Notes under the pieces: model-generated | Told to the model about the DNA's origin: nothing | Databases searched by the model: none | Seen by the model: only the letters and a program-made list of their open reading frames with translations | Translations under genes and position numbers: made by a program | From: an uncultured Lachnospiraceae bacterium | Lineage (GTDB): Bacteria > Bacillota > Clostridia > Lachnospirales > Lachnospiraceae | Length of the DNA: 64,000 nucleotides | Reading direction: 5' to 3' | Assembly: GCA_944380605.1 (NCBI GenBank) | Contig: CALWIA010000027.1 | Coordinates: forward strand, 186,001 to 250,000 | Part shown: piece by piece, positions 33,772 through 40,983 of the stretch | Numbering within the stretch: position 1 is the stretch's first letter | Layout: each line of letters starts with the position of its first letter

Positions 33772-35277
33772 ATGGCTACACGTATTTTCGCGGCCATCGA
33801 CGTGGGATCTTTTGAAGTGGAAATGACCATTTACGAGATATCCGGGAAAAATGTGCTGCGGCAGATCGATCAGCTGCGGCATGTCATTGCCCTCGGAAGG
33901 GATACCTACAACACGGGAAAAATCAGCTATGAGCTGGTGGATGAGATGTGCCGCGTGCTGGGCGAATTTGCCAAAGTAATGAAAAGCTATCAGGTGGACG
34001 ATTACCGGGCCGTGGCCACCAGCGCCATGCGGGAAGCGGGAAACAGCCATATCATTCTGGATCAGATCCGGGTGCGCACCGGCATCGAGGTCCGGATTAT
34101 CAGCAATTCGGAGCAGCGGTTTTTAAGCTATAAAGCCATTGCCATGAAAGAGGCGGAATTCCAGAAAATCATCCAGAAAGGCACCGCTATTGCCGACGTC
34201 AGCTTCGGAAGCATGCAGCTGTCGCTGTTTGACAAGGACAGCCTGGTGTCTACGCTGAACATCCGCCTGGGCGTGCTGCGGCTGCGGGGGGTTCTGGCAA
34301 GAGTCCAGGCCGACGCGCGGACGGAGCAGTCTCTGGTTGAGGAAATGGTGGAAAATGAATTGTACACCTTTAAAAAGCTGTATTTAAAGGACCGGGAGAT
34401 CAAAAACCTCATCGGCATCGGGGAGAGCATTCTCTACCTGATCCGGGATTCTTCCGGCGTAAGGCGGGGAGACCGCATCAGCGCCGAAGACTTCCTGCAA
34501 TTTTACAACCGGCTGATCTCCATGTCCCTGGACCAGATCGAAGAAGCCTTCAGCGTCAACGCGGACTATGCCCGACTCATGGTTCCCAGCGCCGTGATCT
34601 ACAAGCAGGTGCTGGAGATGACCGGCGCGGAAATGCTGTGGATTCCCGGCATCCGTCTCTGCGACGGCATCGCCGCCGACTACGCGGAATCCATAAAGTG
34701 CCTGAAATTTACACACAATTTTGACGACGATATTTTGACGGCGTCCCGCAACATGTCCAAGCGGTACCGCTGCAACAGCGGTCATATCCAGCAGGTGGAG
34801 GAGCATGCGCTGCAGATTTTTGACGCCATGAAAAAATACCATGGCCTGGGAGCCAGGGAGCGGCTGCTGCTGCGGATCGCCGCGGTGCTCCACGACTGCG
34901 GCAAATTCATCAGTATGCGGGATTCCAGCCAGTGCGCCTACCATATCATCATGTCCACGGAGATCATCGGCCTGTCCCACAAAGAACGGGAGCTGATCGC
35001 CAACGTGGTGCGCTGCAATCTGGAAAACTTTGACTACAACAATGACATTCTGACGGCGAAAATGACCGCCATGCTGCGGCTGGCCAACGCCATGGACCGC
35101 AGCCACCACAAACGGCTGGCGGGATGCCGCCTGACGGTCAAAGACCGGCAGCTGGCCATTGCGGCGCCGGCTCCGGAAAATCTGGCGCTGGAGTCGCTGG
35201 CCATAGAAGGAAAAGCAGATTTCTTTGAGGAAATTTTCGGCATCCGGCCGGTGCTGAAACAGAAAAGGAGGTTTTAG
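33772..35277 (+). CDS. Ppx/GppA-like phosphatase with C-terminal HD domain, active site partly degenerate
   Basis: 501 residues. The N-terminal ASKHA part (1-300) opens with FAAIDVGSFEVEMTIYEI, matching the phosphate-1 loop of exopolyphosphatase/GppA, and contains TSAMREAGN. The C-terminal part (about 325-490) is an HD domain with GHIQQVEEHALQIF and VLHDCGKFIS (about 372-380), an arrangement like E. coli Ppx. It sits 2 nt upstream of ppk1, so a role in polyphosphate or pppGpp turnover is likely. The usual DIGGGS phosphate-2 loop reads DVSFGSMQ, and the GxEEA motif reads NSEQR, so catalysis may be changed or lost. The TATAAT at 33733-33738 has only a weak -35. Confidence 0.82.
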   Translation: MATRIFAAIDVGSFEVEMTIYEISGKNVLRQIDQLRHVIALGRDTYNTGKISYELVDEMCRVLGEFAKVMKSYQVDDYRAVATSAMREAGNSHIILDQIRVRTGIEVRIISNSEQRFLSYKAIAMKEAEFQKIIQKGTAIADVSFGSMQLSLFDKDSLVSTLNIRLGVLRLRGVLARVQADARTEQSLVEEMVENELYTFKKLYLKDREIKNLIGIGESILYLIRDSSGVRRGDRISAEDFLQFYNRLISMSLDQIEEAFSVNADYARLMVPSAVIYKQVLEMTGAEMLWIPGIRLCDGIAADYAESIKCLKFTHNFDDDILTASRNMSKRYRCNSGHIQQVEEHALQIFDAMKKYHGLGARERLLLRIAAVLHDCGKFISMRDSSQCAYHIIMSTEIIGLSHKERELIANVVRCNLENFDYNNDILTAKMTAMLRLANAMDRSHHKRLAGCRLTVKDRQLAIAAPAPENLALESLAIEGKADFFEEIFGIRPVLKQKRRF

Positions 35278-35279
35278 AG

Positions 35280-37415
35280 ATGGCGGAACTGGACAGCCGA
35301 TATACAAAACCGGAGAATTATGTAAACCGTGAACTCAGTTGGCTGGATTTTGACTACCGGATTCTGGAAGAGGCCAGAGACAAAAGCCTTCCTCTGTTTG
35401 AACGGCTGAAATTCTTAAGCATTACCGCCTCCAACCTGGACGAATTTTTCATGGTCCGGGTGGCTTCGTTAAAGGACATGGTCCACGCCGGCTACAGCAA
35501 GCCGGACATTGCCGGCATGAATCCCGAGGAGCAGCTGAAGGCGATTTCTGAAAAAACCCATGAACTGGTCGGGCTGCAGTATTCCACCTACAGCCGTTCT
35601 CTTGTGCCGGCCCTGCGGCAGAACGGCCTGCGGATCATCGCGGCCCATGAGGACCTGACAGAGGCGGAGGGCGCCTATGTGGACCAGTACTTCCGGGAAA
35701 ATGTGTACCCGGTGCTGACGCCCATGGCGGTGGATTCTTCCCGACCCTTCCCCCTGGTACACAACAAGTCCTTAAACATCGCCGCCCTGCTGCAGAAAAA
35801 GGAAGGCGGAGATGAAGTGGATTTTGCCATGGTCCGGGTGCCCAGCGTGCTGCCTCGAATCATTGAGATCCCGTCGGAAGAAGGACGGGCGGTGATTCTG
35901 CTGGAAGAAGTGATGGAGCGGAACATACAGTCGCTGTTTTTGAACTACGACATTCTGGCGGCCAGCCCCTTCCGCATCATGCGCAACGCGGACCTGACCA
36001 TCGACGAGGAAGAAGCGGAAGACCTGTTAAAAGAGATTGAGAAGCAGCTGAAAAAGAGGCAGTGGGGCGAGGCCATCCGCCTGGAAATCCAGGAAAACGC
36101 GGACAAGCGCATTTTAAAGCGGCTGAAAAAAGAACTGAACATCCACACCGACGATATTTTTGCCATCGGCGGTCCGCTGGATCTGACGTTTTTGATGAAG
36201 ATGTACGGGCTGGAGGGATTTGACCATTTAAAGGCGCCCAAATACGTGCCTCAGCCCAATCCCGCGTTTTTAAATGACGACGATATTTTTACCAATATCC
36301 GGAAAGGGGACATTCTCCTGCACCACCCGTATGAATCCTTTGACCCGGTGGTGGATTTTATCAAGAAAGCCTCCAAAGATCCGGATGTACTGGCCATCAA
36401 GCAGACGCTGTACCGGGTCAGCGGCAATTCGCCCATCATCGCCGCCCTGGCGGCTGCCGCGGACAACGGCAAGCAGGTGTCGGTGCTGGTGGAGCTGAAG
36501 GCCCGTTTTGACGAGGAAAACAATATCAACTGGGCGAAAATGCTGGAAAAAGCCGGCTGCCATGTGATTTACGGACTGGTGGGCTTAAAGACCCACTCCA
36601 AAATCACGCTGGTGGTGCGCCGGGAAGAAGACGGCATCCGCCGCTATGTGCACCTGGGCACCGGCAACTACAACGATTCCACGGCCAGACAGTATACGGA
36701 CTGCGGACTGCTGACCTGCCACCCGCAGATTGGCGAGGACGCCACCGCCGTATTCAACATGCTGTCCGGCTACTCAGAGCCGCTGCACTGGAATCACCTG
36801 GTGCTGGCGCCTATCTGGCTGAGAAAGCGGTTTATGCGGATGATTCAGCGGGAAACCAACCATGCCAGGGAAGGCCGCGCCGCTCGGATCATCGCGAAAG
36901 TAAATTCCCTGTGTGACCGGGACATCATCGCCGCGCTGTACGAGGCGTCCTGCGCCGGCGTGCAGATCGATCTGATTGTCCGCGGCATCTGCTGTCTGAA
37001 AGCCGGGATTCCCGGCCTGAGCGAGCATATCACCGTCCGCTCCATTGTAGGAAACTTCCTGGAACACAGCCGGATTTTCTATTTTGAAAATGACGGCGCT
37101 CCGGAAATCTACATGGGAAGCGCCGACTGGATGCCCAGAAACCTGGACCGCCGGGTGGAGATTCTGTTCCCGATTCTGGAAGACGAACTGAAAAAGAAGG
37201 CCATGCACATCCTGCAGGTGCAGCTGGACGACAATCTGAAGGCTCACGTGCTGCAGCCGGATGGCACCTATGAAAAGATCGACCGCCGCGGCAAAGCGCC
37301 GGTAGGAGCCCAGGACACGTTCTGCCGGGAAGCGGAAGCTGCGGTGCGGGAAGCGGAAGAAAGCGCCGATCCCGTCAACACCCGGGTCTTTGTGCCGGTG
37401 GAAAGCGATGATTGA
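35280..37415 (+). CDS. ppk1: Polyphosphate kinase 1
   Basis: 711 residues. It makes polyphosphate from ATP at the membrane via a phosphohistidine. It shows the four-domain PPK1 layout: N-terminal YVNRELSWLDFDYRILEEA, the head domain with LDEFFMVRVASL, then the two phospholipase-D-like catalytic domains. The autophosphorylated His lies in GLKTHSKI (His439), close to its position in E. coli PPK1. YVHLGTGNYND, MGSADWMPRNLDRRVEILFPI and KARFDEENNINW are all conserved. AAAGGAGG lies 8 nt before the ATG, and the start is 2 nt after the ppx-like stop, so the two are coupled. A 68-residue gene overlaps its last 8 nt. Confidence 0.97.
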   Translation: MAELDSRYTKPENYVNRELSWLDFDYRILEEARDKSLPLFERLKFLSITASNLDEFFMVRVASLKDMVHAGYSKPDIAGMNPEEQLKAISEKTHELVGLQYSTYSRSLVPALRQNGLRIIAAHEDLTEAEGAYVDQYFRENVYPVLTPMAVDSSRPFPLVHNKSLNIAALLQKKEGGDEVDFAMVRVPSVLPRIIEIPSEEGRAVILLEEVMERNIQSLFLNYDILAASPFRIMRNADLTIDEEEAEDLLKEIEKQLKKRQWGEAIRLEIQENADKRILKRLKKELNIHTDDIFAIGGPLDLTFLMKMYGLEGFDHLKAPKYVPQPNPAFLNDDDIFTNIRKGDILLHHPYESFDPVVDFIKKASKDPDVLAIKQTLYRVSGNSPIIAALAAAADNGKQVSVLVELKARFDEENNINWAKMLEKAGCHVIYGLVGLKTHSKITLVVRREEDGIRRYVHLGTGNYNDSTARQYTDCGLLTCHPQIGEDATAVFNMLSGYSEPLHWNHLVLAPIWLRKRFMRMIQRETNHAREGRAARIIAKVNSLCDRDIIAALYEASCAGVQIDLIVRGICCLKAGIPGLSEHITVRSIVGNFLEHSRIFYFENDGAPEIYMGSADWMPRNLDRRVEILFPILEDELKKKAMHILQVQLDDNLKAHVLQPDGTYEKIDRRGKAPVGAQDTFCREAEAAVREAEESADPVNTRVFVPVESDD

Positions 37416-37614
37416 AGGGCGCCTTTCGGCTTTCGAAGCCATGCTGGCCGCCGTGCTGGATCAGTACGCCGCGGCAGAAGAAAAGCTGGAAAAACTCAGG
37501 GCCGAAGGAAAAGAAAAAACCGTCACCTACCGCCAGCTTTTCGCCAATAAACTTCAGCTTCAGGCCATGCTGACCTGGTACCGGACCTACGGACTGCTGG
37601 AGGATGAGAATTAA
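37408..37614 (+). CDS. Small hypothetical protein coupled to ppk1
   Basis: 68 residues, mostly helical and charged: an opening IEGRLSAFEAMLAAVLDQYAAAEEKLEKLR with heptad character, then KTVTYRQLFANKLQLQAMLTWYRTYGLL. No signal peptide, membrane segment or known motif is visible. ATG 37408 overlaps the ppk1 stop by 8 nt in another frame, a layout that usually means translational coupling, and a strong terminator follows immediately. The gene is credible from its position and clean end, but the family is not recognised. A partner or regulator of PPK1 would be a guess. Confidence 0.6.
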   Translation: MIEGRLSAFEAMLAAVLDQYAAAEEKLEKLRAEGKEKTVTYRQLFANKLQLQAMLTWYRTYGLLEDEN

Positions 37615-37620
37615 AAAAGA

Positions 37621-37675
37621 CGGAACCGCTGCTCCATAGATGAGAAATGATCTATGAAGCAATGGTTCCGTTTTT
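37621..37675 (+). terminator. Intrinsic terminator of the ppx-ppk1 operon
   Basis: CGGAACC (37621-37627) pairs with GGTTCCG (37664-37670). Inside, CATAGAT pairs with ATCTATG. T6 follows. An A-run upstream (37613-37618) could also serve the convergent ATPase gene. Confidence 0.9.
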
Positions 37676-37745
37676 GATGCCGCACGTACGGCTGCGGGCC
37701 GCCGCGTCCATGCGGCGCCGAAGGAACACATGACAAGATTCGGGA

Positions 37746-39086
37746 TCAGAGATTGGCTCCGGCCAGACAGCGTTTCAGCAGGAAGGCGCAGAAGTAGGGG
37801 AAGGTATAGATGGCGTCATCATACCCGATGTTCCCGCCGGTGAACTTAATTCCGCAGTGAATATCCGCATACTTTTCACTGCGGATCAGGGTCCTCATGG
37901 ACTTGGCAGTCCCGTTCTTGGCTTTCACCTCAACAGGGATCAGGGCGCTTGCCGTTCGGACGAAGAAATCCTGTTCCAGAGCAGAATCGTCCCGTTTATA
38001 GTAATAGAGTCTGTATCCCGCCTTGACCAGTGCTTCGCCAACCACATTTTCGTAAAGCGCGCCCTTATAAACGCCGAGGTTTTTGTTGGCCCGCAGGTCT
38101 TCCTGGGCCTCTTCGTCCAGCATGGCCACAAGCAGGCCGCTGTCGGCAAAGTAGATTTTATACTTCGTATCGTCATAGTTGCCCTGAAGCGGCAGTTCCG
38201 GGAAATTCAGGCAGTAGCAGATATTGACGATTCCCGCGTCGTCCAGCCATTCCACACAGCCTCTGTAGTCACGGGAACGCGCACCGGAGGCAACTTTGGA
38301 GATTTGAAACTTCTTGTTGTCCTTGGCGAGCTGCGCGGGAATGTGGTTGAATACATTCAGGATCCTGGTCTGGTCGATGCCCTCGGCATATTTGCGAATG
38401 TCCTCCTTGTAGTCCAGGATCAGCTGTCTCTGTACCTCAAGCGACCCCTCAAAGGTGCCTTTCACAATAAACTCGCGAACAACGGCGGGCATTCCGCCCA
38501 GAATACAGTAGTCAAGGAAGAGCGAACTGCACACCGACATCTGTACCTCGTTGAAGGGCGTGAGATTTCGCATATGCTCCAGCATATCTTCGATGAAAGT
38601 ATCGTCATAGCCTTTGGCCCACAGGAATTCCTCGAAATCCAGTGAGAACATCTCATAGTTAGATTTGTAGCCCACGCTGTTGCTTTCGATTTTCCGATAA
38701 TTGATACCCAGCATGGAGCCGCTGCAGATCACATCGAATCTGCCGTCAATTTTGAAGAACTTCAGCGCTGCTGCAATTTCCGGAAACTCCTGCAGTTCAT
38801 CAAAGAATATCAGTGTTTTGCCCTCAATAAACCGTTTGGACGGGTCCATTCTGGAGATATTCTTGATGATATCATTTGTCTTATATCCATCTGCCGTGAT
38901 CATTTTATACTTCGGTTCTTCCACGAAGTTGATTGTGATCACACTCTGGTAATTCATATCTCCAAACCGCTTGATGGACTCGGTTTTCCCTACCTGTCGG
39001 GGACCTTTGACGATCAACGGCTTTCTGTCGGGGTTCGCCTTCCACTCGGCCAGGAATGCATCGATTTTTCGCTTCAAGTAGAGCAT
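37746..39086 (-). CDS. AAA ATPase with DUF4143/PD-(D/E)XK-like C-terminus (accessory)
   Basis: 446 residues. The N-terminal AAA_14-type ATPase has KPLIVKGPRQVGKTESIKRF (Walker A), KTLIFFDELQEFPE (Walker B) and ICSGSMLG (sensor 1). The C-terminus carries the DUF4143-like DFEEFLWA..., ILGGMPAVV and a nuclease-like ending with ALEQDFFVRTASALIPVEVKAKNG, in which D and ExK residues match a PD-(D/E)XK core. The family is abundant and patchily spread in bacteria and archaea; no function is settled, though mobility or defence has been suspected. ATG 39086 has AGGAGG 8 nt upstream; 21 extra codons in frame before it are not needed. Base composition is more AT-rich than the flanks, which fits acquisition. 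Confidence 0.85.
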   Translation of the reverse strand: MLYLKRKIDAFLAEWKANPDRKPLIVKGPRQVGKTESIKRFGDMNYQSVITINFVEEPKYKMITADGYKTNDIIKNISRMDPSKRFIEGKTLIFFDELQEFPEIAAALKFFKIDGRFDVICSGSMLGINYRKIESNSVGYKSNYEMFSLDFEEFLWAKGYDDTFIEDMLEHMRNLTPFNEVQMSVCSSLFLDYCILGGMPAVVREFIVKGTFEGSLEVQRQLILDYKEDIRKYAEGIDQTRILNVFNHIPAQLAKDNKKFQISKVASGARSRDYRGCVEWLDDAGIVNICYCLNFPELPLQGNYDDTKYKIYFADSGLLVAMLDEEAQEDLRANKNLGVYKGALYENVVGEALVKAGYRLYYYKRDDSALEQDFFVRTASALIPVEVKAKNGTAKSMRTLIRSEKYADIHCGIKFTGGNIGYDDAIYTFPYFCAFLLKRCLAGANL

Positions 39087-39108
39087 TTCACCCGCCTCCT
39101 TCGCTATT

Positions 39109-39137
39109 ATTATACCGATACCAGATGGAGAAATCAA
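39109..39137 (-). promoter_or_regulatory. Promoter of the DUF4143-type ATPase gene
   Basis: Minus strand TTGATT (39132-39137), 17 bp spacer, TATAAT (39109-39114), 23 bp before the start codon. Confidence 0.75.
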
Positions 39138-39144
39138 TCGAAAA

Positions 39145-39234
39145 CACAAAAAATGAGCGAGTTTTATCTATATTTGCACATTTTCTGAGCGAGTTATTGA
39201 GACTGAATACACATTTTCCAAATTTTGAGCGAAG
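39145..39234. repeat. Three iteron-like direct repeats upstream of the ATPase promoter
   Basis: In an AT-rich spacer, CACA-N5/6-TGAGCGAG occurs at 39145-39161 and 39177-39193, and a looser version (CACATTTTCC...TTGAGCGAAG) at 39209-39234. Seen from the gene's strand these are CTCGCTCA followed by TGTG, all upstream of the -35. They look like binding sites for a regulator, possibly the ATPase itself. Confidence 0.6.
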
Positions 39235-39242
39235 CCATATGC

Positions 39243-39761
39243 TTACAGTAACTCCGTGTTTATCTCGTACGCGTCGTCGATCAAGATACAGTCGATGCCG
39301 TTTTCCTTTGCGAGTGCCAGGCTGCGCGCGTTATCTTCCAATACACGGTCGAACGTACAGTCCTCATCGTCTAAACGGGTTTCAATCGCACATGCAAATT
39401 GTTTTATGTCGGTGAAATGCGTTCGGATGTAACGCTCACTCATCACAAGGCAGTATCCTCGTATATCTTTGCGGTATGCATCGGAAAAGTCTTTCTTCCA
39501 TTCGAAGGGAATGTAACACCCTTCGACAATCAGATTCTGCCGGTTTTCAATCGCTGTTTTGATGATTTCCCGGACAATCGGCCATAGATAATCCGTCAAT
39601 TCGGCATCATCGCTCATGGGCGTAAGCTGCGTGCAGCCGCTGCGAATCAGCCCCATTTTCAAGTGGTCGATGGACAGATATGGATATTTGTATTTTTCGA
39701 GAAGTCTTTGCGCCAATAGGGTTTTGCCGGTATGAGATGCGCCGGTAATCAAAAGAATCAT
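39243..39761 (-). CDS. P-loop kinase-like protein (zeta-toxin / 2-phosphoglycerate-kinase-like)
   Basis: 172 residues. It has a classic small-kinase start, ILLITGASHTGKTLLAQRLLEKY (Walker A GASHTGKT), then YLSIDHLKMGLIRSG, a substrate-binding LIVEGCYIPFEW and a lid-like region with RLDDEDCTFDRVL. This resembles stand-alone P-loop kinases related to zeta toxins and AAA_33 proteins that phosphorylate small molecules. No antitoxin-like gene is next to it, so a toxin role is not supported. ATG 39761 follows GGAGGCG; the upstream in-frame TTG is part of that ribosome site. It lies upstream of, and in line with, the DUF4143 ATPase, but the 156 bp gap with its own promoter suggests separate transcription. 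Confidence 0.7.
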   Translation of the reverse strand: MILLITGASHTGKTLLAQRLLEKYKYPYLSIDHLKMGLIRSGCTQLTPMSDDAELTDYLWPIVREIIKTAIENRQNLIVEGCYIPFEWKKDFSDAYRKDIRGYCLVMSERYIRTHFTDIKQFACAIETRLDDEDCTFDRVLEDNARSLALAKENGIDCILIDDAYEINTELL

Positions 39762-39818
39762 TTTACGCCTCCGCAATTTGGGTTTATCGGATGGAGAACG
39801 ACATTCGGACTCTTATGT

Positions 39819-39847
39819 ATTATACCAGCAATGCGATTCTTAAACAA
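39819..39847 (-). promoter_or_regulatory. Promoter of the P-loop kinase gene
   Basis: Minus strand TTGTTT (39842-39847), 17 bp spacer, TATAAT (39819-39824) preceded by TGG as an extended -10. Confidence 0.65.
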
Positions 39848-40048
39848 CCGGACTGCCAGCCGCAATCTTTTCGCGGCCTTTCATGCCGCGCCGCCAGAAA
39901 CTTCCCATCCCGACAGAAATTCCCTGCCCTTTCGTAAAGAAAAAGTAAGGCAAAGACAGATAAGGTATGGTATAATATCGAAAGATATTATACCAGCGCC
40001 GGTTCGGGCCGAGCGGAGCGAGGCAAACTCCGAACCGAACCGTGCGCA

Positions 40049-40185
40049 TCCCCCGGAGGGTTTATGCCTGCGCAGCAGGCATGGTATAATGTGCACGAAA
40101 GCATTAAGCAGTGCGAAAAAAGCCGGATCTGAAAACGGCGATGTGCTCGCACATGAGCCGTTAAAGAGCCGGATTTTTTCATAGG
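40049..40185 (+). ncRNA. Insert in repeat copy 2: promoter-like box, short hairpins and an intrinsic terminator (candidate small RNA)
   Basis: The segment contains a GCCTGC/GCAGGC hairpin, a TGGTATAAT extended -10 (40082-40090), and then a long stem (40116-40179) in which AAAAAA-CCGG pairs with CCGG-TTTTTT around AACGGC/GCCGTT and ATGTGC/GCACAT. Read on + it would give a transcript of about 80 nt ending in U6. The -35 is poor, so expression is unproven; the hairpin may simply insulate the downstream two-component operon. Confidence 0.45.
40116..40179. terminator. Long terminator-like hairpin upstream of the two-component operon
   Basis: Inner stems AACGGC (40134-40139)/GCCGTT (40157-40162) and ATGTGC/GCACAT, outer CCGG/CCGG, A6 at the left and T6 at 40174-40179. 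It could end transcription in both directions. Confidence 0.7.
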
Positions 40186-40278
40186 GCGCAAGCCCGTGAG
40201 CGAACGAACAGAGTTCGTGAGCGCGCACTGCGTATGCGACGAAGGCGCAAGCCCAACATCCAAAAGAGGAGGAATTGC

Positions 40279-40983
40279 ATGTCACAGATCAACATTCTGG
40301 TAGTGGATGATGAGAAGGAGATCGCGGATCTGGTGGAAATCTACCTGGTCAGCGACGGATATAAAGTATTTAAAGCCAACAATGCCCAGGAGGGACTGGA
40401 TATTCTGAATAAGGAAGACATCCATCTGGTGCTTCTGGACATTATGATGCCGGGCATGGACGGGCTGGAGATGTGCCGGAAGATCCGGGAGACCAACAAC
40501 ATCCCCATTATCATGCTCAGCGCCCGTTCCACGGACCTGGACAAGATCCTGGGACTGGGAACCGGCGCCGACGACTATGTGGTAAAGCCCTTCAATCCCC
40601 TGGAACTGACCGCTCGGGTTAAGTCCCAGCTGCGCCGTTATACCCAGCTGAACCCCAACAGCGGCATGAAAGAAAGCGAAAAGAACGAGATCTCCATCCG
40701 TGGCCTGGTGATCAACAAAGACAATCACAAGGTGACGGTATACGACGAAGAGATCAAGCTGACGCCCATTGAGTTCGATATCCTGTATCTGCTGGCCTCC
40801 AATCCCGGAAAGGTGTTCAGCACCGACGAGATTTTCGAGAAGGTCTGGAATGAAAAAGTATACGAAGCCAATAATACGGTTATGGTACATATCCGGCGCC
40901 TCAGAGGCAAGATGAAAGAAGATACGCGGCAGAACAAGATCATCACCACCGTATGGGGGGTAGGATACAAAATTGAAAAATGA
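40279..40983 (+). CDS. OmpR/PhoB-family response regulator (VanR-like)
   Basis: 234 residues. The receiver domain has INILVVDDEKEIADLV, phosphoacceptor Asp54 in VLLDIMMPG, a conserved Ser in IMLSARS, and Lys in DDYVVKPFNPLEL. The C-terminal winged helix (about 135-230) has LTPIEFDILYLLASNPGKVFS and TVMVHIRRLRGKM, typical of OmpR/PhoB proteins and close to the VanR group. ATG 40279 follows AGAGGAGG. It heads a run of eight tightly spaced genes and overlaps the kinase gene by 11 nt, so it very likely controls that operon. It is not evidence for vancomycin resistance: no vanH/A/X-like genes are present. Confidence 0.94.
   Translation: MSQINILVVDDEKEIADLVEIYLVSDGYKVFKANNAQEGLDILNKEDIHLVLLDIMMPGMDGLEMCRKIRETNNIPIIMLSARSTDLDKILGLGTGADDYVVKPFNPLELTARVKSQLRRYTQLNPNSGMKESEKNEISIRGLVINKDNHKVTVYDEEIKLTPIEFDILYLLASNPGKVFSTDEIFEKVWNEKVYEANNTVMVHIRRLRGKMKEDTRQNKIITTVWGVGYKIEK

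Larger units (their letters stand above)
39968..40254. repeat. Structured interspersed repeat, copy 2 (with a 137-bp insert)
   Basis: It begins with the same 12-bp palindrome as copy 1 (39968-39979 and 39984-39995, GAAA loop instead of GTTA) and the CGGTTCGG/CCGAACCG pair (40000-40007, 40030-40037). It ends with one 58/59-bp unit (40186-40244) plus ten bases of another. Between GCGCA at 40044-40048 and GCGCA at 40186-40190 lies a segment absent from copy 1. The rest of the 39762-40278 gap holds only the kinase promoter region and a ribosome site for the response regulator. The element's bidirectional TGGTATAAT boxes point toward both flanking genes. Confidence 0.83.

Noticed and set aside
39243-39761. 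Zeta-type toxin of a toxin-antitoxin pair
   Set aside because: Walker A fits but there is no epsilon-like antitoxin gene next to it.
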